This document shows positions 53,943-62,894 of a stretch of 64,000 nucleotides of DNA, in pieces; positions within the stretch are counted from its first letter, which is position 1; the number at the start of each line of letters is the position of its first letter. A program made the translations under genes and the position numbers. The DNA comes from Deltaproteobacteria bacterium (GTDB taxonomy: Bacteria > Desulfobacterota > Desulfuromonadia > Geobacterales > Pseudopelobacteraceae): assembly GCA_021778115.1 (NCBI GenBank), contig JAJYCS010000002.1, positions 1-64,000 on the forward strand. Reading direction: 5' to 3'. A model generated the notes under the pieces. That model saw only the letters and a program-made list of their open reading frames with translations. It was not told the origin of the DNA and ran no database searches.

Positions 53943-54869
53943 TTAGCAGCAAAGCAGTGAGTCACGTACCTTTGCCATGCCGACAGCCAGCGGCACCAAG
54001 GGTTGCCAGCCCAACTCTCGTCGAGCCAGGGTGATATCAAGAATATTGACGGGTACATCGCAGACCCGTGCTGGCAGATAGGTGCAATTGATCGCATTTC
54101 CGAGCAGGAGACGTAGATGGTCCAGCAGATCGTTGAGGCTGTGGCCGGTGCCGCTGCCAATATTAAATATTCGTTTTGTGCCCGTGTAGTCGATGGTCGT
54201 CAGTATGGCGTTGATTACGTCGTCGATATAAAGGTAGTCGCGCACCACTGTGCCGTCGCCCCATATTTCCAACTGTTCGTGCTGTAAGGCTTTGTGGAGA
54301 AACACGGGGATGACACCTTGACCTGAATGCAGGGACTGCTGCTCGCCATAGGGATTGGCCAGACGTAGGATGCGATAGTCGAGACCATGCAGGTAGCGGT
54401 AGAGGGCCAGATACTTTTCAATGGCCAGCTTACCGATACCATAGGCGCAAACCGGATTGGTTGGATGTTCCTCATTGATAGGAATGGTGCGTGGAATACC
54501 GTATACTGTACCACCGGAAGAGATGAAGACAATACGTGGCGGTTTAGGCTGCTTTCGTATGAGATCAAACAACTGCAGGCTTCCCCCTACATTACCATGC
54601 AGGTCGTACAGAGGGTTCTCATTGGATGTTCGTGGTAAGGTGGTGCTGACCAGATGAACGACGAGATCGGTCTCTGCCAGTGCAGTTGTGAGATCCGCAG
54701 TATTGGTGAAGTCTCCTGCCTGCCAGGTGACCCCGGCAATAGCCGGCCAATCGACCCGTCCTCCGGCCGGCAGCAGGTCAAGAGAGGTGACCGCATGGCC
54801 AGCCGCAATCAGAGCTGCACAGAGATGTCGACCGATAAAGCCGGCGCCACCGAGAACGAGGGTATTCAT
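53943..54869 (-). CDS. NAD-dependent epimerase/dehydratase
   Basis: 308 residues of the short-chain dehydrogenase sugar-nucleotide type: LVLGGAGFIGRHL (NAD site), FISSGGTVYG, YGIGKLAIEKYLA with catalytic Tyr/Lys, RLANPYGEQQ, and IWGDGTVVRDYLYIDDV. It resembles UDP-glucose 4-epimerase but could make another sugar donor. ATG 54869 overlaps the GT4 stop. Confidence 0.85.
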   Translation of the reverse strand: MNTLVLGGAGFIGRHLCAALIAAGHAVTSLDLLPAGGRVDWPAIAGVTWQAGDFTNTADLTTALAETDLVVHLVSTTLPRTSNENPLYDLHGNVGGSLQLFDLIRKQPKPPRIVFISSGGTVYGIPRTIPINEEHPTNPVCAYGIGKLAIEKYLALYRYLHGLDYRILRLANPYGEQQSLHSGQGVIPVFLHKALQHEQLEIWGDGTVVRDYLYIDDVINAILTTIDYTGTKRIFNIGSGTGHSLNDLLDHLRLLLGNAINCTYLPARVCDVPVNILDITLARRELGWQPLVPLAVGMAKVRDSLLCC

Positions 54870-56125
54870 TGGGCCGCCTTCTGTCGGATGGTTTCGAGAT
54901 GGGTTTCGACCTGACCGATCATCCGGGAGAAGGTAAAGGTGCTGGCATACTGACGTGCCTGTGTAGCAACACGGGTACGCAGCGGGTGGTCTTGTGCGAG
55001 CCTGATTGTCTGTGCAGCCAGTTGAGATGCGAGCCCTTTCCCAAAGAGCATGCCGGTAATGCCGTTTGTAATGATCTCTGGATTGCCCCCCACTGTAGAG
55101 GCCACGGTGGGGATCCCAGCCTGTAGGGCATGGATGAGCGTCAGTGAAAACGGTTCATAAAGTGAGGGGAAAAGATAGAGATCATGAGTCTGGAACAATT
55201 GAAACAGATCGGTTTCGGGGACGGCAGGGGCAAAGGTGACCGCTGATGTGAGTCCCAACTCTTGGATCCGGTTGCGTAGTTGTGCAAGATAGGGTTGATC
55301 GCGGTCATCTCCCACAATGGAAAGTTCTACCTGTAGCATAGGTAACCCCTTTATGATCTGGGGCAAGGCTTCGATAATGGTATGGCATCCTTTGATTTCC
55401 ACGACGCGTCCGGCGAACAACAGCCGCAATTTCCCCTCATAGAGAAGACGAGAACGGTCGGCAAACGGCATGGGAGCAGCCAGAGGCGCGGTAACGCCAT
55501 GGTGAATGATCGTGCTCTCGGTGAATCTGAACCCGGCGTCATGGTAAAGTTGCTGCATGAAGTGGCTGGCAAAGATGGCGGAACCGCGCAATGGCGGGAT
55601 AGTTGTCAGCGCACCGGCAAAAGTTCTTTTTATGCGTCGTAGTAATGCGGTCAAACCTGGAGGGCGCCCATATACCTCATGGCTGAAGTATTGGGCGATG
55701 AAGTTGCCGTTGTAGAAGGCAATCAGCCAATTGTCGGTCAGGAGATAGACAAGTCGTCGGCCTGAGCGTTCCAGTGCGGTCAGCAACGACACATCGTAAA
55801 AATGGAGATTCCAGACAAAGACGAGGTCGGGGTCCTGTTCAGCGAGGACCTGGTTAAGCAGCTCGACGTTGTGCTTGTTAATTGCATCCCGGTCTTCTGC
55901 CGATGGGGTGAAGGGCTGGTAGATATTTCCGTTAGTGGCCAGGAGGGTGAGAGAGCGTAGCACCTGCTGGTTGGCGTAGTCAGCCTGCTTATCACCGTAG
56001 CTGCTGGTCAGTACAACAACAGTGTGTCCCTTTGCGGCCAAGGAACACATAACCTCGAAGCAGAGAATTTCGTAACCGCCTACGGCGTTTGGTGGATATA
56101 GGTTGCTGAGCGCTAAAATTTTCAT
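54866..56125 (-). CDS. GT4-family glycosyltransferase
   Basis: 419 residues, GT-B fold. N-terminal LSNLYPPNAVGGYEILCFEV with a glycine loop; C-terminal donor site LLFAGRVVEIKGCHTIIEAL, VGDDRDQPYLAQL and FPSLYEPFSLTLIHALQAG with the EX7E acid pair. ATG 56125 overlaps the GT2 stop. Confidence 0.88.
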   Translation of the reverse strand: MKILALSNLYPPNAVGGYEILCFEVMCSLAAKGHTVVVLTSSYGDKQADYANQQVLRSLTLLATNGNIYQPFTPSAEDRDAINKHNVELLNQVLAEQDPDLVFVWNLHFYDVSLLTALERSGRRLVYLLTDNWLIAFYNGNFIAQYFSHEVYGRPPGLTALLRRIKRTFAGALTTIPPLRGSAIFASHFMQQLYHDAGFRFTESTIIHHGVTAPLAAPMPFADRSRLLYEGKLRLLFAGRVVEIKGCHTIIEALPQIIKGLPMLQVELSIVGDDRDQPYLAQLRNRIQELGLTSAVTFAPAVPETDLFQLFQTHDLYLFPSLYEPFSLTLIHALQAGIPTVASTVGGNPEIITNGITGMLFGKGLASQLAAQTIRLAQDHPLRTRVATQARQYASTFTFSRMIGQVETHLETIRQKAAQ

Positions 56126-57030
56126 CGTACGGCTCCTGCCAGGAATCGTCGGAAGGCCTCGTCATCTTGCCAACTATCGACTTTGAGTCTGTCTGCCGGC
56201 AGCTGTTGCTGATAATATTTGAAGAAGAACAAGAGTAGACGGGTCAGGTTGTGGCGTTCGGTGATGTTGGCCAGCCGTGCAAGATACTGCCAATCCTCTG
56301 CAGCACCTATTTGCCAGGCAAAAAAAGCCACGACGGCTGCCCACTCTTGTTTGACCTTCAAGGTGCCTTCGCTGATAGTATTTGCTGCATGGATGCGATA
56401 GTGCAGCAGCGGTTGTTCCAGCAATTTTATCTTTTGGCCATGCAGGAGTAGGCGAAGAAAAAAGTCAAGGTCATGGGCGTAGCGCAGGTTGGCGAAATGT
56501 CCTACCTCGTCGAAAACGGCTCGCCGAATGAAGAGATTGGAGGTGGTCATCAGGAAATTGCCGTTGATAAGCGCCAACGCCAGATCCTGTTCGTGACGAT
56601 AGAAGGTCAGCGCTTCTTCATACCATGTATTGCGGCATGGTTTCCCTTGCGCATCCAAGAACGTCAGCGCCGAACACACCGCTGCCGTGCCGGGCATCTG
56701 TGCCATGGCCTGCATACAGGTCTCAAAGCGCTGGGGGTGGTAGCAATCGTCGGAATTGAGGATGGCGATGTAGGTGCCACTGGCTCGTTTAAGGCCGGCA
56801 TTGATCGTGGCATGGGCCCCCTGGTTGGGGTGTGACCAGGCGATGATGCGGGGGTCATGCTGAGCTCGTGCCTGCACCCGTTGGAAAGAACCGTCAGTAG
56901 AACCGTCATCCACTATGATAATCTCACAAGGCGCAATCGTCTGGGCCATGATGCTATCGAGCGCAGCGTCAATAAACTTTTCGTGATTATAAAGCGGTAT
57001 TACGACCGATATGGTGGTGTCTGGAGGCAC
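56122..57030 (-). CDS. GT2-family glycosyltransferase
   Basis: 302 residues. ISVVIPLYNHEKFIDAALDS, IIVDDGSTDGSF, ILNSDDCYHPQRF and a C-terminal helical part. The NSDD form of the metal site and AHDLDFFLRLL acceptor motif are typical of chain-elongating or branching transferases. GTG 57030 start. It lies 20 bases downstream of the large fusion gene. Confidence 0.85.
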   Translation of the reverse strand: MPPDTTISVVIPLYNHEKFIDAALDSIMAQTIAPCEIIIVDDGSTDGSFQRVQARAQHDPRIIAWSHPNQGAHATINAGLKRASGTYIAILNSDDCYHPQRFETCMQAMAQMPGTAAVCSALTFLDAQGKPCRNTWYEEALTFYRHEQDLALALINGNFLMTTSNLFIRRAVFDEVGHFANLRYAHDLDFFLRLLLHGQKIKLLEQPLLHYRIHAANTISEGTLKVKQEWAAVVAFFAWQIGAAEDWQYLARLANITERHNLTRLLLFFFKYYQQQLPADRLKVDSWQDDEAFRRFLAGAVR

Positions 57031-57050
57031 GCAGCTTCTCTCAAATATCT

Positions 57051-60000
57051 TTATTTTAGTGCCCGGAAAAGGAGCTGTTCACCCCCCAGATAGCCAAAAT
57101 GTTCCGACCAATAGCCATAGGCCACTACGTCCCGGAAACCTAACTCACGCAACTCGTCCAACAGTTTCCAGCCGAAGTGGTAAAAACAGAGGCATCCATC
57201 GTTATTGAGCGGATCACCGTGGTATTCGGGGGGGAGCAGATGGTGGATCTGCCCGGTTTCATCAAGTTTGGCCCGTATGGTATGGTTGGCTGCACGGTGG
57301 TCAAAAGGCACCGTAAAGAACAGGGTACCACCCGGCTTCAGGCAACGCAGACATTCCTGAAATGCTTGCCGATAGTTGGGAATATGTTCTATCACGTCAA
57401 AGGAGAGAATGGTATCGAGACATTCATTGGCAAATGAGAGGGCCGTGAGGTTCTCGTTGCGCAGACCGGTGTGATCTACCCCGCCAGGTGGCACGGTGTC
57501 CCCTAGATATTCACTGCCGATCACCTGTGCATAGTTGCGTTGGAACCAGGCGAAGAGGGTTGTCGTTTGTTCGGTCAGGTAGATGCGGCTCTCCGGAGTT
57601 GGGGCACCCAGTAAATGGAAGAGATGGATCGCGGCCCGCATTCTGTTGTTGAGGTGGCATTCCGGGCATACAACCCGTTCGCGCCAATTGGGAACAATGC
57701 TGCCATCCGGCTGTGGGAAGCCATACTTGAGGTCGCTGTGGAAGGACATTTCACCTCCGCAGACGAAGCAAAAACCATGGGTGACTATCGGTTCGTTGGC
57801 GCTAGCCAGGTTGGTTTCCGTCTCGTGGTAATATTGTCGTAGCAGGGTGCGGTCCGGATGTTGATATGCATCTTGAGAAGCAAGTCGTTCTAGATATAAT
57901 CCGTTCCTCGGCGGGTTCGGCAGCATATTTTTGAAAATTCGTTCAAAGCCCTGGGCTGCCGCATCCAGTGAGAACTTCCGGTGCGCCAGTTCTCGGCCGC
58001 CCCTAGATAGGCGCTCCCATAAATTTTGATCATGGTGCAGTGTCAGTACGGCATCGGCAAATGACCTCGGTGTATCGGCCACCAGAACCTGTTGGCCCGG
58101 CACCGCCCCCATCCCCTCGACGGCGATTGAGGTGCCGATGCATGGGACACCATAGGACATGCTGGTAACCAGCTTGCCTTTGACGCCGGCACCAAAGCGC
58201 AAGGGGTTGACCGATATCCTGACTTTATGCATCAGCTCGGTCAGATCAGGTACAAAACCGTGTATGACTAAGCAGTTACTCGTAAGTGCGATCAGTTCAG
58301 GGGGAGGATTGCTCCCCACTACGTGAAAAATAAGATTGGGATCTTGAGCTGTGATCAGTGGCATAATCTCCCGGACAAAATAGATCACAGCATCCACATT
58401 GGGTTGGTGCTCATAGCCACCGATAAAGATCAGCCCGGACCGTTCCCCGAACCCAGCCTCACAAGCAAAGGATTCACTGACCACGGGGATTACCTCGACG
58501 TATAGCCTCGGATTTTCCGCCAGCAGCGTGTTGCGTTCCTGCTCACTCACGACAATGGTACAGTCCACCGCTGCTGCAATACCTAACTCCTGCTCCTTGC
58601 GCCAGCGCGCATGCGCAAAAAGTTCCTCCCGCTGCGGCTCCCGCTGTTCTAGTGCTGCTTGGCGCTCTTCGCGGACATAATGCAGATCGTGGGTTTCGTA
58701 AAGCAGGCGAGCTTGGGGACAATGTGTGCGCAGCAACGGCAGCATTGCTGCGGTGAGATCAGGCCGACACGAGAGGATTAGGTCATATGAGGCACCTTCC
58801 ACAACGAGATGTTCATACAGGGAGTGCACCATCGGGATATGTAGGCATTGCACGCCCATGGCCTGCAATGCCGGGGTGTAATCAGGGTCATAGGCCAGAT
58901 CGGCCGGGAAAAAGGTCAGGGCGTAGCCTCGTTCACGGAAGATCCGAATAAAGTTGAAGATCATCACCGAACCGGCATCTTGGTTGGGCCGGGGGACAGA
59001 ACGCTCCAGCAACAGTATTCTCACCGGTGCCTCATCCATTGCCCTCCGGGTAAAGGGGGTAACTTGAGAGGCAGTCGCCATCGGGTTTGTCGGATGTTCG
59101 TATGCCGCAGGATGTAGTCCGGGCAGGGAGTTCCGATAATACCACCCGCGCAGAATAGCCTTACGGGAGGGGGAAAGGGGTAGTCGTCGGTACGCATGGT
59201 GCAACGTTTCCAACAGGTAGTGACGCATCTCTCGGGCAAGTCGGCCGGCCCAGCGTACTGGCCTTGTCATACGCCAGGAGCGAGAGGCATACATCGCCTC
59301 CAGTTCAGCCTGTCTCATCGCCTGGGCATCCCTTGACTGGTTTAACTGTTCCGTCAGCCGTCCTTCCGTTTCCGTCAGCCGCCCTTCCGTTTCCGCCAGC
59401 CGTCCTTCCGTTTCTGTCAGCCGTCCTTCCGTCTCCGTCAGCCGTCCTTCCGTCTCCGTCAGCCGTCCTTCCGTCTCCGTCAGCCGCCCTTCCGTTTCTG
59501 TCAGCCGTCCTTCCGTTTCTGTCAGCCGTCCTTCCGTCTCCGTCAGCCGTCGGTTGTGGTAGTCTAAACATGCTTGCAGATCATAGACAGTCTGGTGATG
59601 GAGGTCGGCGACCGCCTTCCATTCAGTCGGAGTGAGCAGATGGAGCCATTTTCTAAAGAGGTCTTCAGCCGCATGCGCCACCGTATCGGCATCGGGAGCA
59701 AGTGGCGATACAGCCGAATCTCCCCCTAGATAATATGTGGCGGTAATCCGATCAACAAAGTGGAAAGGGGCAATGCGTGACGCCTGGAGCCAGAAATCCC
59801 AATCTTCATAGCAGGTAAGAGTTTCGTCGAACCGAACTCCTTTTTTCAAAAGGGAAGCGGGAAACAGTACGGCATGGATTGGGATGACGTTTCCCAAGAG
59901 AAGTTTTGGGAAGTGTACTGTTGACTCGTTAAAGGTTTTGAGAACCGTCCGGGCGTTGTCATGACGTCTCAGTCCTTTTACGCCGCTATATACCACCACG

Positions 60001-61058
60001 TCTGGCAGCTTGGTCTGGAGAGCCGCAACCAGAGCGTAGATATGATCAGGGTCCAGGGTATCATCATCATCAAGAAAGCCGATATATCGTCCCCGGGCCT
60101 CCTGAAGCCCCCGATTGGCCGCAACGGGTCGGGACAGCGGTTCTCCTTCCCGATTGATCAGCCGCAACGGAAACGGGCCACAGTGCTCCGGCAGGGACGC
60201 ATGCAGCCCCCCCTTGGCGTTGACTACGACCACTTCCAGGTGGGGCCAGGTCTGCAGGGCCACGGAGTTGAGGGCGTCGTGCAGGGTGGGACGGTCCATG
60301 CTGCGGATGATGATACTGACCAGCGGCAGATCGTCGGGCAGGGCGATCAGGCCGGCATCGTGCTGTCGCTGGTATTCGGAGCGGAGAAAGGAGAGGGCCC
60401 CCTGGCGCAGATCTTCGGGAGTGTAGTGTTCAAAGGCCTCCGCCGCCTCAACGGCGGCCGGCAGGGTGAAAGTGCGGAAGGTGTTCAGGCCGTCGACCTG
60501 GCGATCATAACGCTGTCTGGCCAACTGGGAGGTGAAGCAGGCCATGGCGGCCTTTTTTTGTTCCCGCACGGCACTGATATCAACCAGGAAGTTGGGGCGC
60601 AGCGGCGCACTGGTCTCGTACTGCATCAGCGTGGCCCGTCCCTGGCGGCGCAACGCCTCGATGACGGCAATGGCCGTGGCCCGATGGTCGGGGTGGTTTT
60701 CCCACAGCGAGGGGGCATAGACCAAGGTGGCGTTGTTTTCTTCAACAGCAGCCAAGATCGTCTCCACCAGAGCCTCGCCGTAGCGTAGTCCGCGGTCAGG
60801 CAGCCCCCAGCAGAGCGGCGTGTCGTACCCCAGCACCAAGGCCGCCTGTTGGCTCTCCGCAAGCCGTGTCGTTTGATCGCCGGCCTGGGCGCCGTCGGTG
60901 AGGATGATGACCACCACCTGGTCTCCCTGACGCCGGTGGAGGGCCAGGACACCGCCGCAGCCGAAGACCTCGTCGTCGGCGTGGGGCGCCAGCACCAGCA
61001 CCGTGCCGGCCTTCGGCACCGGCTGTGCGGTATAGGGTATCAGCGCCTGTTCGTTCAA
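57051..61058 (-). CDS. Fusion: PIG-L deacetylase, GT2, coiled coil, GT4, methyltransferase
   Basis: 1335 residues with five parts. PIG-L/LmbE deacetylase (about 15-235: LAPHADDEVFGCGG and ENHPDHRA with zinc ligands). GT2 (about 245-470: LPLVSIIIRSMDRPTL, GFLDDDDTLDPDHI). Nine perfect RLTETEG heptads at about 504-566, then ASRSWRMTRPVRW, a motif often beside coils in glycan enzymes. GT4 (about 670-1060: GLIFIGGYEHQPNVDAVIYF, HGFVPDLTELMHKV). A CFVCGG/CPEC zinc pair leads into a class I methyltransferase (about 1110-1335: TILSFDVIEHIPNYRQAF, LKPGGTLFFTVPFDH). TTG 61058 overlaps the acyltransferase stop with GGGAG 5 bases upstream. By analogy to WbdD it may cap chain ends with a methyl group and use the coil as a ruler; this is inference. 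Confidence 0.85.
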   Translation of the reverse strand: MNEQALIPYTAQPVPKAGTVLVLAPHADDEVFGCGGVLALHRRQGDQVVVIILTDGAQAGDQTTRLAESQQAALVLGYDTPLCWGLPDRGLRYGEALVETILAAVEENNATLVYAPSLWENHPDHRATAIAVIEALRRQGRATLMQYETSAPLRPNFLVDISAVREQKKAAMACFTSQLARQRYDRQVDGLNTFRTFTLPAAVEAAEAFEHYTPEDLRQGALSFLRSEYQRQHDAGLIALPDDLPLVSIIIRSMDRPTLHDALNSVALQTWPHLEVVVVNAKGGLHASLPEHCGPFPLRLINREGEPLSRPVAANRGLQEARGRYIGFLDDDDTLDPDHIYALVAALQTKLPDVVVYSGVKGLRRHDNARTVLKTFNESTVHFPKLLLGNVIPIHAVLFPASLLKKGVRFDETLTCYEDWDFWLQASRIAPFHFVDRITATYYLGGDSAVSPLAPDADTVAHAAEDLFRKWLHLLTPTEWKAVADLHHQTVYDLQACLDYHNRRLTETEGRLTETEGRLTETEGRLTETEGRLTETEGRLTETEGRLTETEGRLAETEGRLTETEGRLTEQLNQSRDAQAMRQAELEAMYASRSWRMTRPVRWAGRLAREMRHYLLETLHHAYRRLPLSPSRKAILRGWYYRNSLPGLHPAAYEHPTNPMATASQVTPFTRRAMDEAPVRILLLERSVPRPNQDAGSVMIFNFIRIFRERGYALTFFPADLAYDPDYTPALQAMGVQCLHIPMVHSLYEHLVVEGASYDLILSCRPDLTAAMLPLLRTHCPQARLLYETHDLHYVREERQAALEQREPQREELFAHARWRKEQELGIAAAVDCTIVVSEQERNTLLAENPRLYVEVIPVVSESFACEAGFGERSGLIFIGGYEHQPNVDAVIYFVREIMPLITAQDPNLIFHVVGSNPPPELIALTSNCLVIHGFVPDLTELMHKVRISVNPLRFGAGVKGKLVTSMSYGVPCIGTSIAVEGMGAVPGQQVLVADTPRSFADAVLTLHHDQNLWERLSRGGRELAHRKFSLDAAAQGFERIFKNMLPNPPRNGLYLERLASQDAYQHPDRTLLRQYYHETETNLASANEPIVTHGFCFVCGGEMSFHSDLKYGFPQPDGSIVPNWRERVVCPECHLNNRMRAAIHLFHLLGAPTPESRIYLTEQTTTLFAWFQRNYAQVIGSEYLGDTVPPGGVDHTGLRNENLTALSFANECLDTILSFDVIEHIPNYRQAFQECLRCLKPGGTLFFTVPFDHRAANHTIRAKLDETGQIHHLLPPEYHGDPLNNDGCLCFYHFGWKLLDELRELGFRDVVAYGYWSEHFGYLGGEQLLFRALK
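59361..59549 (-). repeat. Nine 21-bp tandem repeats coding a heptad coil
   Basis: A 21-base unit repeats nine times without a gap (plus strand form CAGCCGTCCTTCCGTTTCCGT and variants). Each copy encodes RLTETEG, one has RLAETEG. Most differences between copies are synonymous third-position or first-base changes. A partial tenth unit follows at 59355-59360. Confidence 0.95.
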
Positions 61059-61768
61059 AAGATCTCCCAATTCTGCCAGGCAGCGGGATGCCGCCGGATA
61101 TGTCGTTCAAGTGCCGCCAGGTACCGTTGCCCCAGGGGGGGCGTCCCGGCGGTGGGGGCCGATCCTCCCTGCAGCGGTTCCAGATGCAGGGAGTAGTTGC
61201 CCGATGATGGTTCCAGATGGAATCCTGCAAAATATACCGGTGCGTCTTCTTTTTCAACCAGCCGGATGACGCCGCCCGGTATCTGCAGCTGTCTGCCGAG
61301 GAACGGGTAGACTTGGTTCGCCTGCTTCGGTTCATTGAAGTCGCAAAACACCAGCAGCAGTTGCCGGGAGGCCAGGGCTTGGCGGATACCCTGCAGAAAA
61401 GTGCGCCCTTGGTTGTTGAAGAGCCATGCCCCGCCGTTTAGGTTCGTTGCCGTGGCTTCGTTCAGCTGCAGGGTGAAGTGGTACAGGTAATCGTCGGCGC
61501 TGAAGGCGGTGGGGGGATTGCCGACCGGGAAGCTGGCCAGCCCGGTGGTCTTGCAGAAGCTGATCAACAGGTTGTGGTGGTAGGAATGGTGGGATAGGAA
61601 CACCGCGCCGGTCTGGCCGATGCGGGCCAGCAGCTCTGGCTGTTCCACCCGGACATGGCGCTGGAACCAGCCGCAGGGGGTATGGGCCAGCCGCCAGGCC
61701 ATCTGTACCGCCACGCCGCTGCTCTCACACAAAAGTCGGAACTGCTCTCCAGCGGCCGTGCTGCCCAA
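61055..61768 (-). CDS. LpxL/HtrB-like lysophospholipid acyltransferase, start uncertain
   Basis: 237 residues from TTG 61768, but the open frame continues upstream to 61963 with protein-like sequence (DAYTHSYIRLVRGARRFRRL near 61930) and no ATG, GTG or TTG. Family features: FLSHHSYHHNLLI (HX4-5 type acyltransferase motif), a GGAWLFNNQGRTFLQGIRQAL block and VYFAGFHLEPSSG. Members add acyl chains to lipid A-like or other acceptors. An ATG at 61930 just downstream of the GNAT stop is out of frame by one. A frameshift, sequencing error or non-standard start is therefore likely, and residues upstream of 61768 probably belong to the protein. Confidence 0.65.
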   Translation of the reverse strand: MGSTAAGEQFRLLCESSGVAVQMAWRLAHTPCGWFQRHVRVEQPELLARIGQTGAVFLSHHSYHHNLLISFCKTTGLASFPVGNPPTAFSADDYLYHFTLQLNEATATNLNGGAWLFNNQGRTFLQGIRQALASRQLLLVFCDFNEPKQANQVYPFLGRQLQIPGGVIRLVEKEDAPVYFAGFHLEPSSGNYSLHLEPLQGGSAPTAGTPPLGQRYLAALERHIRRHPAAWQNWEIF

Positions 61769-61937
61769 CCCCAGGCACTGCTGCAGGGTATCGGTGATCC
61801 GTTCCTGGTGGTGGAGCAGAAATGAACCCTGGCGGCCCCTGTAGGCCCCTATGCGCCAGGCCAGCGCCCAGGGTAACCGCCGGAAGCGACGCGCTCCCCT
61901 GACCAGGCGGATATAGCTGTGGGTGTAGGCATCTTGG

Positions 61938-62894
61938 TTAGTGATAGTCGGTATCGCCGCTGGTCAGCCACCAACGGCCGGCAAAACGTTGCGGATTGCC
62001 GCCAGAGCTGAACGGGTTGGCCATGATCCGCAGCTCCATCCGGTCATTGCGCAGCGCCTCGTCGGCAAAGGTCGTCCCGTGGTGTTCGGTGAGCCAGAGG
62101 GTCAGGGTCTGGGCTCCCCAGTCTGCCAGGTGCTGGCGGGCGGCCTGGATCAGGCGTCCCATGAGGGCGGGAGGGGCCACCATATCAACCAGTTCCACCT
62201 GTTCCCCCTCGCGGCGGGTGACGATGACCCCCAGCGGTCGTCCGCCCCACCACGGCCTGACCAGGGAACAGGTATAGCGCAGGGTGGGATGGCCGAAATA
62301 GCGGTCATCCAGATAGGGGGCATCGCGGACGACGATCAGATCATCCCCCAGCGCCTCGGCCATCCCCTGCCAGAGCCGGTCTACCAGGGGGCGGAAGGTG
62401 TCGTCCGGGCGGGGACAGGGGATTACCCGGTCGGCGCGCCAGGAGCGGGGCAGGGGGGCAAAGGTGAGCAACTGCATCTGGTCGATGGCGCTGAACAGCC
62501 CCAGTCGTTCCCCCAGGCGCATGGCGCGGTCGCTGGGAAAACCGAAGGCCAGGGCGTCCGGGTTTTGCGGCGTCGCCAGATCATCCAGCATCCGTTGGAT
62601 CACCAGGGCAAAGGGGGCGGATCGGCCCAGCCCCCCCCGGCCGCCCGGCACCGCCATCAGGTCACCCATATGGGCGATCCGGCGTAACTGGCCATCGGCC
62701 AGGGCGCGGCGGTAGGAAAGGCCGCAATGCACCAGCAGCTCGCCGTTATCGCCAAAATAGCCGTAGGCGGCCCCTCGTCCGGCGCCATACTTCCACTGCA
62801 GCATTGCCAAGGAGATATCGCCGCCGAATACCTGCCGGAACAGGGGAGGGATCAGGGGGAACTGCTCAGCGGTGAGCATCCGCACCTGGTTCAT
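61938..62894 (-). CDS. GNAT-like N-acetyltransferase
   Basis: 318 residues. MNQVRMLTAEQFPLIPPLF starts an acetyltransferase-like fold with LLVHCGLSYRRALADG, HMGDLMAVPGGRGGLG (a loop resembling the acetyl-CoA binding turn), and a second half with PLGVIVTRREGEQVELVDMV. The two halves suggest a tandem GNAT. ATG 62894 overlaps the ABC protein stop; the longer start at 62924 would lie inside that gene. Such genes are typical of glycan clusters, where they acylate amino sugars. Confidence 0.65.
   Translation of the reverse strand: MNQVRMLTAEQFPLIPPLFRQVFGGDISLAMLQWKYGAGRGAAYGYFGDNGELLVHCGLSYRRALADGQLRRIAHMGDLMAVPGGRGGLGRSAPFALVIQRMLDDLATPQNPDALAFGFPSDRAMRLGERLGLFSAIDQMQLLTFAPLPRSWRADRVIPCPRPDDTFRPLVDRLWQGMAEALGDDLIVVRDAPYLDDRYFGHPTLRYTCSLVRPWWGGRPLGVIVTRREGEQVELVDMVAPPALMGRLIQAARQHLADWGAQTLTLWLTEHHGTTFADEALRNDRMELRIMANPFSSGGNPQRFAGRWWLTSGDTDYH

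Noticed and set aside
59261-59640. 21-bp repeats as a CRISPR array
   Set aside because: Units are contiguous with no unique spacers and encode an in-frame heptad coil.
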